DNA of 64,000 nt from Sambucus nigra (GCA_949130495.1 OX422220.1:126053268-126117267); one strand, 5' to 3'. Counted from the first letter of the stretch, positions 46,575 through 59,042 are shown. Notes: generated from the sequence alone by a model not told the origin. Numbers and translations are program-made.

Positions 46575-47371
46575 TACTTCACCCCTTACAAAAATTTCGT
46601 CCGTGAAATTTAAGATACGACTAGGACCTTAATCTCATCTAGTCCTTATATCAACCCTCAGGATCACTATACCGATCCTTCCTAGTTCTCACGTCGAACC
46701 ATATATATTTTAAAACAAACTAGCTATCCTGGGCACCTATACACCCCATACCCGAGCTCCACTCGTACAATTATAATCAGGCTCCATTAGCCTCAAATTA
46801 TAATATAACTCTCAACAATATAATCTATAACAACATATTAAATATACAAAAGTTTGAAAATTCCCAATGGTTGAACTCTTCTTCTCAATTCCTGACGCTA
46901 GCTGCCTTCGTGCGGGGGAGGTCTCGCAAGAGAAATCCAAACAAGGAACCCTCCCAATACACTACAGTGTAGCTAGGTCGGGGATTGATATTAGTTGAAC
47001 CAGGGTTAAGGTTTTAGAAAAGACTTTCATATTTTAGATATTGCCCGAAGGCCTATACAATAATACAATATAAATAAAGTCCGCGTCTTTCGACACGCCA
47101 AACAAACACCTCATGTTTAAGACACAAGGTCTCATAAAATACAACACTCTAACCAATACCTACTTCTCAAAACTAGCACAACTATGAGCTAAATTATCCG
47201 CTCAACATAAATGTACCAAACTTTGAACCTCTCAAGTATAAAATTCCTCTACATCACATCAACACCTTTCCATAAAATAAGTTCTTCCCTCATTGGAATA
47301 CTACAATTACATTCCCTAACCTATCCATAAGACAATGACCTTATAGTCAATACTCAATAAACATTGACATT
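46575..47371 (-). other. X interior, 3' side (left of Z)
   Basis: Non-coding. Next to the LTR, on the minus strand, GGACGAAATTTTTGTAAGGGG then TGAAGTA precede TGTAACAACCC, giving a plausible polypurine tract. A segment at 46907-46975 (CTCGCAA, GAAATCCAAACAAGGAACC, TACACTACAG) repeats part of the X LTR (29588-29648). Confidence 0.65.
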
Positions 47372-47376
47372 CTGCA

Positions 47377-50287
47377 AGTAATACCCCGTAATTTTAATGA
47401 TTTTTAATTATTGGGTTAATTGAATTAAATGAGAATTAATTTGGAAATTAACTCGGAATTAAATACAAGCGAGATGTGAGTTGGTATTTGTGTATGATGT
47501 TAAAATAAAATATTACTAAGAATATATGTTAATATATGAGTATTGAAAATAATGAAATTGTCATGAGGCAGAAATACGATAATTTGGGAAATTAAGTTGG
47601 GACGCGCGTGTCAGTCGTGTCAGGAATGAATTTATTTAGATTAAAAAGTAAATTATATTTTTATCAACCAAATGGTCATTTTGAGAGCGCCAACGTGTCC
47701 GAAAGGGCCGAAATAGTGAGAAAACACTAGCCGGGAGTTTAGTTTGGGTCCCGGGACACTTTTAGGCCAAACCGGCAACCCAGAAGGGTATTTTGGTAAT
47801 TTTAAAAATTGAGGAATTAAAACCCACGAATTTTAGAGTTTAATTATTTATTATTGAAGGTCCAATAAGGCCATTAACAGCCAAAAATCAAGGGAGTGGG
47901 CTACGAGGGTTTTGAGAGAAGTTAGAGAGAGGTTAAAAGAGTTTCCAAACTAAACCATCTCCCATTACCATCATTTTGGAAGGGATTGTGACCAGAAAAA
48001 GGAGAGAATCAACCTTGAAACATCGACAACAAATCTGAAGAACAAACGTAAGGCAAGTGATTTTATGTTATTAATTTCAATGAATATTTCCTCCATGTTT
48101 AGTGTAGAAACTTCATGTATTTTGGAAGTCTTGATGAAACCCAATGTATTTGTCATGGAACTCATAAGTTTGGATAGGAATTGCATGTAGAATGATTATG
48201 GACGAAAATTGGTACACAAAACTTAACTTTTATGATTTAAAAAACGGATTTATGATGAGTATTTAGGTGTAATAAAATTCCGTGTTCATGTTCATAGGGT
48301 TTGGGGCAAGATTTGGGAATTTATGGTGATTACATGTTGATTTATAAGATTAGACCCCAAAAATATGTTAAGAAGTGACCTAGATTGACTTAGAGTAGTT
48401 TAAAAACACAAAAACGTAATTAATATGAACTTAGGATTGATTTGGAGAAAGAAATTTGGGAAAAACGAAGTTGAAAAAAAATTCGGGGCGTTCCCTGCCA
48501 TCTCGTTAGAAAACCAACCCAGGTCGTTCGAACGAGCTTCTAATGAGATGCCAGTGTCACTTCTAGTGAGTTAAGAGTTCGTTAGAAGCCATTCATTCAA
48601 ACGACACTCGTTCGAACGACCTCATTCGAACGAGATTTCAGTGACTTCTAACGAGCACATAATGGTCTTTTTAGGCCCGATTTTAGTTTTAAACTTTCCG
48701 TAGACCTATCTAATTGAGTGTTATTCTTCCCTTGCGATTAGTGGGTATAGTTGTGAGATTAGAGTACATTGAGGATTAAAACTTATAAAGTATATAATGG
48801 ACTGGGTGACTTCTAGGGGTTAAGGGATAAGTACTGGTATTTGCGACGTAAGAAGGTTTGAAAATCTATAATGTATATTTTTGGAACTTTTAAGTGTACT
48901 ACATTAATGACGGTATAGGAATGTAAAATATACGACTAGTAATATTATAAGAAATCTAAGATGTGTGAATGCTTAGTATATGTGGTTATCTGTGTATAAC
49001 ATACCTACCATACTTGCTATCATAGGAGGCCGGCGTTCGATCAGGGCCATCTAATCTTTGTGTGCCTACGGGGGGATTTAGATTGGTACCTCGAGGAAAT
49101 AGGTCAGAGAATCACTTATTGGTGAGTTAATAAGTCTGCTGATCATGGGAGCGTAGGTATGTGCGTGACCCATGTGATGTGAACTATGTTCACCTCCATT
49201 TTGTGTGATTGTTACTTATCGAGACGATTCCTGAGAGATTCGGAATATGTGATTCTAATGTACGTGATGTACCGGGATTTGATAGTAGAGTATGCGTACT
49301 TCACAGCTTAGTCTAGGGGTGCCATTATGGTATATTTATGATGAGATTGATATACTGAAATATTGAAATGATATGTTTATATAAGTACAAGTGTAAATTA
49401 ATGTAACATCCTTGTAGTGCTAAAAATGGGAAAAATCTTAGTAATTATTGTAACTAATCCTGAGGAATGAAAGTAAAACTCTCAGTTTATATTAAGATAC
49501 CGAGAATTAAACCATGAATAGTATAGTAAAGTCAGGTTATGGATTGGTCTAGTTAGATAGTGGAATAACTAGAACGGGTACGGGTATGATAGGCGTGCAC
49601 AATTAGTTGAGAGGTGAGGAACTCATGTGAGAGCACGCACTATCATGTATTTTATATTCACTGTTTAATGACATTAAACACTTGCTATATTTTAAGCTGT
49701 TTTCACAATCGGGCTCTGACCCGTTTGCTTTCAAATCTATTTTTTTGTAAAAACCTTTTAGGTTCCCAGCCATCAGGATACCAAGCTTAGAAGTTCCATT
49801 CCAGTGACGTGTTGTAGCTGCTGTGGAATTTACAAGACCTCGATTATAGACGCCTCCACTTTCTACCTTGATTCCATTTCAGACTTATTTATCTGTAGGG
49901 CATATCGCACCTTTTCTCTTAGAGACAGTTTATTTATCCAGTTTATTTCAGTTTTGGATTTAATTAATTTGTGATTCAGACTTTGTAATTGGTTGTATTC
50001 AGTATTCGGATTATTTAGAGGAGTATTCCTCCAGATTCACTATTATTCCATTGTTATTCTATTGTGACTGTGTTGTGATTATGGTATTAGCATTCCATAA
50101 TTTAAATGGACTGTATGTTAATCTTATTTAATTTAAAAATTGACAACTCACTTTTTAAATATTAAGTGGCTAGTAATTGTAAAAAATATTTTTCGAGAGT
50201 GATGCTATGAACTGAACCAACTTGACATTTTGTATTAATTTGAATAAAGGAGTAGCTACCCGGTATTTAATTAGTCGGGGTGTCACA
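47377..50287 (+). repeat. Z 5' LTR
   Basis: Aligned end to end with 55131-58057. Contains the palindrome cluster at 48501-48656. The first two bases are changed from TG to AG. No coding sequence. Confidence 0.93.
48501..48656. repeat. TTCGAA-type palindrome cluster, Z 5' LTR
   Basis: Perfect TCGTTCGAACGA at 48533-48544 and again near 48607-48618, plus halves such as CTCATTCGAACGAG and CTCGTTAGAA. The 3' LTR copy (56256-56425) has one extra unit, ACCTCGTTTGAACGAG. Confidence 0.9.
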
Positions 50288-50289
50288 GG

Positions 50290-50301
50290 TGGTATCAGAG
50301 C
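50290..50301 (+). other. Z primer-binding site
   Basis: TGGTATCAGAGC is complementary to the 3' end of initiator methionine tRNA, the usual primer of plant Tekay and copia elements. Two-base spacing from the LTR. Confidence 0.93.
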
Positions 50302-50470
50302 ATCATGTTATAGTGTCCTTAGGATCTTTACGGCTTATTATATTTCCGCTAAGCATTCTTTTATGTAGAGCCCTATATTATAGGATTGTTGTACTCTATT
50401 TTGTATGTTTCGCTCTTCAGCTATTTTGAGATAATAACTGCAAACTTATAAGACTTTACTCTCATTTCAG

Positions 50471-51603
50471 ATGCCTCCACGATGTGCACAGCGAGTTCCC
50501 AGGGATGCTCAGCCCAAGCCACAGCCTGCACCAGTTCAGGGCACCATGAATGCCGCAGAGGTTGCCGCTATTATAGCCCAAGCGATAAATGCCGCTCTAG
50601 AAGTTGTGCAGCAGGCAACGCCTCAAGCGCCGGTAGTAGCGCTAGTACAGGCTCATGCATTTTCGTCTGCTTGGGAATACGTTCGTGATGCTTTTCAGAA
50701 AGCACATCCTCTGGAGTTTGCAGGTAGCTCCGACGTCATTATGTCCAGTCAGTGGAAGAAGGACATCCAAAGGCACTTGAGGATGTACGAGTGTATAGAT
50801 GTACAGAGATAGATACTGGCTACTTTTAAGCTAGTAGGGTAAGCGTTGTAGTGGTGGGAGTCCATTACCACCGCGGAGGTGAGAGATATCCTTTCTATTC
50901 AGGAGTTCTGGGTGCGGTTCGACCGCAAGTATTTTCCCTCAGCCGTTCCTACCGAGATGAGGAGGAAGTTGATGAACCTCAAGCAAGAGGGGAAGATAGT
51001 AGCAGAATATGAGGCCGAGTTCACAAATCTCTTGAACATCATCCCCGATGAGATTTCGATAGAGGAAAAGAAGATACAAAAGTTCATGGATGGGTTGACT
51101 TGGAGGATCCGTTATCATTACTGGGAAATCTCTCGTTGGCCACTTATTCTGATGTGGTTAATGCAACACTGCTTCATTGCTAGGACCACCGCTTTCACTT
51201 GTCAGAGAGTAAGCGATCAGGAGAGTCCAGTCATCAGGGCAGGACATGGGGAAATGGTGCCAGCGGGTCACAATCAGTTCAGGGTCAGCACAGGCAGGGT
51301 GATCAGATTTCCCAGCAGGGGGATTCTAAGAGATTCCGATCGGGAGGTTTGAGAAATGGTTAGGGAGGTTTTCATCATGGCCATCAGGGTCAGCAGGGCC
51401 AACAACATCAATTTTAGCAGGGCCAGTATGGCCAGGGGAGGAATGGCAACGACCACTAGGGCCGTGGGCAGCAGAGTCAGAGAGGGGGAAACTTTCCTGG
51501 GAAATGTTTCACTTGTGGCAAAATTGGCCATAAGCTCCAGGAGTGTCCTGATAGGGGCAGGGCCCCACAGCAGCAGGGTGCTCGACACGAGCCCCAGAGA
51601 CCT
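50471..51603 (+). pseudogene. gag: Z gag, broken
   Basis: ATG at 50471 (MPPRCAQRVPRD) after a 170-base leader. An Ala/Gln/Pro-rich start leads to the capsid segment FQKAHPLEFAGSSD near 50696-50740. Stops lie at about 50810, 50840 and 50850, then the frame WVRFDRKYFPSAVPTEMRRK near 50908-50965 and ISIEEKKIQKFMDGL near 51055-51096. The Gln/Gly-rich tail has in-frame TAG at about 51359, 51416 and 51457, all in CAG-rich contexts. The zinc knuckle CFTCGKIGHKLQEC at 51509-51550 is intact (C-x2-C-x4-H-x4-C). The frame runs on into protease. Confidence 0.86.
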
Positions 51604-52035
51604 ATGTTTCCCGCCGCCCTCCCAGCACCACCACAGATTCCAGCGTTGCCACCCATCCCAACAGTCCCAGTCCAGCAGGGACACCTTCAGTACGGGCGAG
51701 TTTATCAGCTCCAACAGGCCGTAGTCCCACAGGTTCCACCAGCTATTGAGGGTATGTTCTCTATTAAGGGGACTATGGGGCGTATTTTATTTGATACGGG
51801 GGCCACACACTGTTTCATAGCCACGATATTTGCACGCACTATGGGGTTGTTAGACACTGTAGAGAGCACGATTACTTACTTAGATTCACCGTTAAGTAGG
51901 GGTTCCGTGATTTCCCTTATTTGTAGAGGTGTGGGTATAGAGATTGGGAGGTTTACTTTACCTGCCGATATGTTAGTATTAGAGATGACTGAGTACGATG
52001 CGATTGTTGGTATGGATTGGCTAGTTGCGTACTGA
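51604..52035 (+). pseudogene. pol: Z protease
   Basis: Continues the gag frame through a Pro-rich linker to GRILFDTGATHCFIA near 51778-51822, the aspartic protease active site (D-T-G intact), and then YDAIVGMDWL near 51993-52022. It ends at TGA 52033-52035; translation resumes in the same frame three bases on (MIDCFSRS), so this is a point change. Confidence 0.88.
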
Positions 52036-53130
52036 GCCATGATTGATTGTTTCAGCAGGAGTATTATTTTTTCCATTCCCCATCAAGAGATGTTCTTAGT
52101 GGCGATGCCTCGTTCTGAGGGAGGATCTTCCACACACTTGTATTATATAGAGGAGGAGACCTCTAAGGAAGTGGTAATACCACTCGATTCGATTCTAATT
52201 ATTAGTGAGTTCGCTGATGTATTTCAGGATATATCTGGATTACCTCCTAGTAGAGAGATAGATTTTATTATCGATTTGACGCCGGGCACTCGGCCAACCG
52301 CCTGCGCACCTTATCGTATGGCTCCAGCGGAGATGAGAGAGCTAAGGGATCAGATAGAGAATTTATTGGGTCAGGGGTTTATCCGTAGGAGCACTTCAGC
52401 GTGGGGTGCCCCTGTGTTATTCGTAAAGAAGAGGGATAGATCGTTGAGGTTGTGTGTAGATTACCGGGAGTTGAATAAAGTAATGATACGGAATAAGTAT
52501 CCGTTGCTCCGAATCGATGACTTATTCGACCAGTTGAGAGGAGCTTATTTCTTCTCAAGATTGACTTGCGATTGGGATACCATCAGTTGCATATCAGGGA
52601 ACAAGACGTCTCGAAGACTGATTTCTTGACGAGATATGGTTCCTACGAGTTTCGAGTTATGCCTTTTGGCCTAACCAACGTTCCAGCCGTGTTTATGGAC
52701 TTGATGAATAGGTTGTTCAAAGAGTTCCTAGACCAGTTTGTCATCGTCTTTATTGATGACATTCTGGTTTACTCCCAGATAAAAGAGGATCATGCTGAGC
52801 ATTTGAGACAGGTTTTACAGACGCTGCATCAGAACGAGCTGTATGCGAAGTACGAGAAGTGTGGGTTTTGGCTGAAGGAGGTACAATTTTTGGGGCATAT
52901 CATTTCAGACAAGGGGATATCAGTTGATCCGGGAAAGGTATCGCCAGTGAGGGAGTGGGGACAACCCATGACACCGACTAAGATCCATAGTTTCTTGGGC
53001 TTGGCAGGATACTACAGGAGGTTTATTCGGGGTTTCTCTAAGATAACGGGTCCTTTGACACATCTGACTTGCAAAGGTGTGCCATTCATCTGGAGCGATG
53101 CCTGTCAGTTGGCATTCGATGAGTTGAAGG
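52036..53130 (+). pseudogene. pol: Z reverse transcriptase
   Basis: [21 protein letters not shown] near 52264-52325, [20 protein letters not shown] near 52420-52478, then a one-base loss near 52558 and recovery in the next frame ([16 protein letters not shown] near 52570-52620), [13 protein letters not shown] near 52659-52692, and catalytic FIDD at 52749-52760. [15 protein letters not shown] follows near 52898. All catalytic Asp residues are present. Confidence 0.92.
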
Positions 53131-53501
53131 ACAAGTTGAACTCAATACCTGTATTAGCATTGCCCAGATCGGGGGTTGAGTATCTAGTCTACACCGATGC
53201 GTCCTTACAAGGACTTGGAGGTGTACTGCAGCAGGAGAGTCAGGACATAGCTTATGCTTCACGTAATATTAAGCCTCACGAGAAGAATTACCCCACCCAC
53301 GACTTGGAATTAACGGCAGTCGTATTTTCTCTTCGGATTTGGAGACACTATCTCCTGGGGGAGAAATTTCGGTTGTTCACAGACCATAAGTCTCTACAAT
53401 ACCTCTTCATGCAGAAGGAACTGAATATGCGTCAACGACGGTGGCTTGAGTTTGTGAAGGATTATCAGTTCGATATCTAATATCAACCAGGGAAGGCTAA
53501 C
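53131..53501 (+). pseudogene. pol: Z RNase H
   Basis: [18 protein letters not shown] near 53179-53232 has the first catalytic Asp, [18 protein letters not shown] near 53308-53360 the Glu, and [10 protein letters not shown] near 53377-53405 the second Asp. TAA at 53478-53480 replaces Gln in the conserved DI-QYQPGKAN context. Unlike Tat-1 and Tat-2 there is one RNase H and it keeps its catalytic residues. Confidence 0.9.
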
Positions 53502-54902
53502 GTGGTAGCAGACGCGTTGAGCCGTAGGCCAGTAGGTGAGGTGACCGAAGTGTGGAGAGCAAAGTGGAAGGAGTTGGGACACCAGGATGCAATGGCCCGA
53601 TCATTCATGTCTGTGATGACAGTTACGCCTCATATTATTGTGAGAGTGATACAGGCCCAGGCAAAAGACTCGTTCTATCAAGAGCAGATAGTTCAATTAC
53701 TAGCAGAGGGAGCCGAGTCCTATATCGTTAGTTCAGACGGGGGATTACGCTTCAATGGGAGACTGGTTGTTCCAGAAGGGGAAGACCCGCGACACGATGT
53801 AATGGCAGAGTCACACGGTTCACGATTCGCAATTCATCCTAGCGGGGATAAGATGTACCAAGACATGAGACGACAGTACTGGTGGAGCGGGATGAAGAGA
53901 GATATTGCCGAGTTCGTTTCAAAATGTGCCACTTGTCAACTGGTAAAGTTGGATCATTAGACACCAGCAGGACTTCTACAACCATTAGAGTTTCCTATGT
54001 GGAAATGGGAGAGAATTTCCATGGATTTCATCATGGGGTTGCCCACGTCACAGAGGGGTCACGATTCCATATGGGTAATCGTGGATCGGTTGACCAAATT
54101 TGCTCATTTTCTACCAGCACGGACAAATTACACTATGGAACAGTATGCCCAAATTTCCATAGTGGAGATAGTGAGACTTCACGGGTGCCTCTCAATATCG
54201 TGTCTGACCGAGACAAGATATTTATTTCACAATTTTGGGAGAGTTTCCAGGAGGCCATGGGTATGGAGTTGCGGCTGAGTGCGACTGAGTACGGCGTATC
54301 ACCCGCAGACAGATGGGCAAACCGAGAGGACGAATCATATGTTGGAGGACATGTTGCGTATGTGCATCCTAGACTTTGGAGGTGGTTGGGAGCAGTACCT
54401 TCCACTGGTGGAGTTTGCTTATAATAAATCCTACTAGTTCACCATTGACATGGCTCCATTTGAAGTGTTGTATGGTAGACCTTGTCGTTCCCCAGCATGT
54501 TGGTTAGAGGTGGGGGATAACAAACTTCTTGGGCCGAAAGTGATTCAGGATACTTCGGCAAGGATAGAGATGATACGGAGCCGTATTCGGGTAGCTCAAG
54601 ATCGCCAAAAGAGTTATGCGGATGCCAAGAGGTTTTTTAGAGAATTCAAGGTGGGGGACCAGGTGCTACTCAGAGTATCTCCGATGAAGGGGATTATGCA
54701 TTTTGGGAAGAAAGGTAAACTGGCACCAAGATATGTGGGGCCATTTCCTATCATCGAGCGGATTGGACCAGTCGCGTATAGACTTGGATTATCGGAACAC
54801 TTGCATAGGATTCATGGCGTGTTCCATATTTCCTCGCTAAGGAGATATCTTAGGGACGATTTGGCTCATACCCACATTGCTTTGGAGAACATCGACCTTT
54901 AG
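53502..54902 (+). pseudogene. pol: Z integrase
   Basis: Zinc region HPSGDKMYQDMRRQYWWSG and KCATCQLVK near 53835-53950 retains both Cys. TAG at 53958-53960 then the core: MDFIMGLPTSQRGHDSIWVIVDRLTKFAHF near 54018-54110 (Asp in MDFIMG), a frame slip near 54180 into SDRDKIFISQFWESFQ, another near 54280-54300, and [17 protein letters not shown] residues with the Glu near 54330. A TAG lies near 54435. MAPFEVLYGRPCRSP from 54450 and the conserved FKVGDQVLLRV segment near 54645 lead to HGVFHISSLRRYL near 54815. The frame ends at TAG 54900-54902. Confidence 0.88.
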
Positions 54903-55088
54903 CCCGATAGTTCCTACGAGGAGGGGTCGATTGCTATTCTGGACCACAGCGAGAGGAAGCTAAGGTTGAAGATAGTACCGTTCGTACGTGTTCAGTGGCG
55001 GCATCATAATGCCGAGGAGTCCACATGGGAGCACGAGGATGAGATGCACGAGCGTTATCCAAAGTTATTTGTACCAGGTATGCTTTAG
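54903..55088 (+). pseudogene. pol: Z chromodomain
   Basis: In the integrase frame beyond its TAG: SYEEGSIAILDHSERKLRLK then VRVQWRHHNAEESTWEHEDE and MHERYPKLFVPGML, ending TAG at 55086-55088. VQW, EESTWE and the ERYP end are the chromovirus group II chromodomain pattern, which is thought to guide insertion to heterochromatin. Z being found inside another retroelement fits this. Confidence 0.87.
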
Positions 55089-55117
55089 TTCCAAATTTTG
55101 GGACAAAAGTCTGTTAT

Positions 55118-55130
55118 TAGGGGGGAATTA
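55118..55130 (+). other. Z polypurine tract
   Basis: AGGGGGGAATTA immediately before the 3' LTR at 55131. Confidence 0.8.
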
Positions 55131-58057
55131 TGTAATACCCCGTAATTTTAATGATTTTTAATTATTGGGTTAATTGAATTAAATAAGAATTAATTTAGAA
55201 ATTAACCCGAAATTAAATACTAGCGAGATGTGAGTTGGTATTTGTGTATGATGTTAAAATAAAATATTACTGAGAATATATGGTAATATATGAGTATTGA
55301 AAATATTGAAATTGTCATGAGGCAGAAATACGACAATTGGGGAAATTAAGTTGGGACGCGCGTGTCAGTATCGTCAGGAATGAATTTATTTAGATTAAAA
55401 AGTAAATTATATTTTTATCAACCAAATGGTCATTTTGAGTGAGCCAACGTGTCCGGAAGGGTCGAAATAGTCAGAAAACACTAGCCGGTAGTTTAGTTTG
55501 GGTCCCTGGACATTTTTAGGCCAAACCGGCAACCCAGAAGGGTATTTTGGTAATTTTAAAAATTGAGGAATTAAAACCTACGAATTTTAGAGTTTAATTA
55601 TATATTACTGAAGGGCCACTAAGGCCATTATCAACCAAAAAGCAAGAGAGTGGGCTACGAGGGTTTTGAGAGAAGTTAGAGAGAGGTTAAAAGAGTTTCC
55701 AAACTAAACCATCTCCCATCACCATCATTTTGGAAGGGATTGTGACCAGAAAGAGGAGAGAATCAATCTTTAAACACCGACAACAAATCTGAAGAACATA
55801 CCTAAGGCAAGTGATTTGATGTTATTAATTTCAATGAATATTTCCTCCATGTTTAGTGTAGAAACTTCATGTATTTTGGAAGTCTTGATGAAACCCAATG
55901 TATTTGTCAAGGAACTCATAAGTTTGGATAGGAATTGCATGTAGAATGATTATGGACGAAAATTGGTACCCAAAACTTAACTTTGATGATTTAAAAAATG
56001 GATTTATGATGAGTATTTAGGTGTAATAAAATTTCATGTTCATGTTCATAGGGTTTGTGGCAAGATTTGGGAATTTATGGTGATTACATGTTGATTTATA
56101 AGATTTGACCCCAAAAATATGTTAAGAAGTGACCTAGGGTGACTTAGAGTAGTTTAAAAACACAAAAACGTAATTAATATGAACTTAGGATGGATTTGGA
56201 GAAAGAAATTTGGGAAAAACGAAGTTGGAAAAAAATTCTGGGCGTTCCCCGCCATCTCGTTAGAAGACCAACCCAGGTCGTTCGAACGACCTCGTTTGAA
56301 CGAGCTTCTAACGAGATGCCAGTGTCACTTCTAACAAGTTCAGAGTTCGTTCAAAGACATTCATTCTAATGACACTCGTTCGAACGACCTCGTTCGAATG
56401 AGATTTCAGTGAGTTCTAACGACTTCACAGAATGGTCTTTTTAGGCCCGATTTTAGTTTTAAACTTTTCGTAGGCCTATCTAAATGATTTTTATTCTTAC
56501 CTTGCGATTAGTGGGTATATTTGTGAGATTAGAGTACATTGAGGATTAAAACTTAGAAATTATATAATGGACTGGGTGATTTCTAGGGGTTAAGGGATAA
56601 GTACGGGTATTTGCGACGTAAGAAGGTTTGAAAATCTATAATGTATATTTTTGGAACTTGTAAGTTTACTACATTAATGACGATATAGGAATGTAAAATA
56701 TACCTCTAGTAATATTATAAGAAATCTAAGATGTGTGAATGCTTAGTATATGTGGTTATCTATGTATAACATACCTACCATACTTACTATCACGGGAGGT
56801 CAGCAATCGATCAGGGCCATCTAATCTTTGTGTGCCTATGGGGGGATTTAGATTGGTACCTCGAGGACATAGGTTAGAGAATGACTTATTGGTGAGTTAA
56901 TAAGTCTGCTGATCATGGGAGCGTAGGTATGTGCGTGACCCATGTGATGTGAACTATGTTCGCCTCCATTATGTGTGATTGTTACTTATCGAAACGATTC
57001 CTGAGAGATTCGGAATACGTGATTCTTATGTACGTGATGTACCGGGATTTGAAAGCAGAGTATGTGTGCACCGCAGCTTAGTCTAGGGGTGCCATTATGG
57101 TATATTTATGATGAGATTGATATACTGAAATATTGAAATGAACTGTTTATATAAGTACAACTGTGAATTAATGTAACATCCTTGTAGTGCTAAAAATGGG
57201 AAAACTCTTAGTAATTATTGTAACTAATCCTGAGGAATGAAAGTAAAACTTTCAATTTATATTAATATGTCGGGAATTAAACCATGAATAGTATAGTAAA
57301 GTCAGGTTATGGATTGGTCTAGTTAGATAGTGGAATAACTAGAACGGGTACGGGTATGATAGGCGTGCACAATTAGTTGAGAGGTGAGGAACTCATGTGA
57401 GAGAACGCACTATCATGTATTTTATATTCACTGTTTAATGACATTAAACACTTGTGATATTTTAAACTATTTTCAAAATCAGGCTCTGACCCGTTTTCTT
57501 TCAAATCTATTTTTTTGTAAAAACCTTTTAGGTTCCCAGCCACAAGGAGACCAAGCTTAGAAGTTCCATTCCAGTGACGTGCTGTAGCTGCTGTGGAAGT
57601 TACAGGACCTCGATTATATACGCCTCCACTTTCTACCTTGATTACATTTCAGACTTATTTATCTGTAGGGCATGTCGCCCCTTTTCTCTTAGAGACAGTT
57701 TATTTATCCAGTTTATTTCAGTTTTGGATTTATTTAATTTGTGATTCAGATTTTTTATTTGGTTGTATTCAGTATTCGGATTATTTAGAGGAGTATTCCT
57801 CCAGATTCACTGTTATTCCATTGTTATTCTATTGTGACTGTGTTGTGATTATGGTATTAGCATTCCATAATTTAAATGGACTGTATGTTAATCTTATTTA
57901 GTTTAAAAATTGACAACTCACTTTTTAAATGTTAGGTGGCTAGTAATTGTAAAAAATGTTTTTCGAGAGTGATGCTATGAACTGAACCAACTTGATATTT
58001 TGTATTAATTTGAATAAAGGAGTAGCTACCCGGTATTTAATTAGTCGGGGTGTTACA
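55131..58057 (+). repeat. Z 3' LTR
   Basis: TGTAATACCCC...GGGGTGTTACA. Matches the 5' LTR with scattered substitutions and small indels. Carries the palindrome cluster at 56256-56425. A short frame at 57593-57901 is not supported as a gene. Confidence 0.95.
56256..56425. repeat. TTCGAA-type palindrome cluster, Z 3' LTR
   Basis: GGTCGTTCGAACGACC near 56277-56292, CTCGTTCGAACGACC near 56375-56390 and several halves; one unit more than the 5' LTR. Confidence 0.9.
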
Positions 58058-58062
58058 CCGCA

Positions 58063-59042
58063 CTTTCGAAATTCAATATTATAACTCTCTATTATCTCTT
58101 CACGAGACGGTCTTTCGTCTCACAAGATGCCATACAAAGGCCATACTTACTCACTCCTTTCTCCAAGGAAATTTTGTACACCCTAACGGTGTAGCGGGTA
58201 ACTACTCATCATACCTTACGCACGACGTTTTCAATATCGTTCAAAGCGTGACTTAAACCCAAAGAAAGGTATTCTACCTTATACTTCCATAATCCAATGG
58301 TTTGACCTCGTCCTTGAATCTCAACCCAGGGTCCTCAACTTCTTCCAGGACAATCATTATTCCTAAACCTATTGCTCCACAAGAGAAGCATCTTCCTCAA
58401 AATCCTTCCTAACCATTTTTAAGGACAAAGTGCGATTGCGACTATCGAAAACTTCTTCAGTCCTACTCAACGAACCTCAGTCTCCAATTCCTTACGCCAT
58501 TCTTAAATAAAGATGATACCCCTAACAATTGGTCAATGTCACCTACCTTCCACCGGTAGAACTCAGCATCACGAGGCTTCCCAACAAATATTAACGGGTT
58601 TCTCAATCTAAAACTCCTAAGGACTACACTATATACCTCTCCTCAGACTTACCTTACTACATCCAAGCTTCGCCATTCGAGTAAATTCCCCTTTCTTACT
58701 CAACAACCGATAGAACACCCTGAACCACTGCTAGAGTTCGCTTTCTTATTTCTGCCTAAATCGAGGAAAACAAATACCTCCAATAAAAGAGTACCCAAAA
58801 TATGGCATGGGTATAGTATATATAATCTTGTCCCTTCCTAGACGACATAATCTAGGCGACGTTTGAAACGAGAGCAACTGTTATCAGAACGTCGATCAAG
58901 TGAATACACTTCACAGAAGAAGATAAACGCAATGAACACAACAGTCCTAATAGTAGGGCTTTATATCAAGAACGTTAACGAAAGAACACAGAAAACCCGC
59001 ACTGATTCTAAAGACTCTAGAACATGATGCTCTGATACCATC
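58063..59042 (-). other. X interior, leader side (right of Z)
   Basis: Non-coding 980 bases. On the minus strand it starts with the primer site TGGTATCAGAGC (59040-59029) and continues ATCATGTTCTAGAGTCTTTA, close to the Z leader ATCATGTTATAGTGTCCTTA. No gag start is seen, so the element lacks coding capacity here. Confidence 0.8.
59029..59040 (-). other. X primer-binding site
   Basis: GCTCTGATACCA on the + strand, the complement of TGGTATCAGAGC, two bases from the LTR at 59043. It fixes the orientation of X. Confidence 0.92.

Larger units (their letters stand above)
47377..58057 (+). mobile_element. Z: Tekay (Del) type chromovirus, complete but dead
   Basis: LTRs of 2911 and 2927 bases (47377-50287, 55131-58057), flanked by CTGCA (47372-47376) and CCGCA (58058-58062), a 5-base duplication with one change. 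The left LTR starts AGTAATACCCC where the right starts TGTAATACCCC. The primer site TGGTATCAGAGC is at 50290, two bases after the LTR. Gag with CCHC knuckle, protease, RT, RNase H, integrase and a C-terminal chromodomain follow in Ty3/gypsy order. The long LTRs and integrase-linked chromodomain place it in Tekay/Del. At least seven stops and several frame slips make it inactive. Confidence 0.94.

Noticed and set aside
50482..50688. Cys-rich 68-codon frame overlapping Z gag
   Set aside because: It is an out-of-frame reading of the Ala/Gln/Pro-rich gag start.
57593..57901. 102-codon frame in the Z 3' LTR
   Set aside because: The equivalent in the 5' LTR is broken and no domain is visible.
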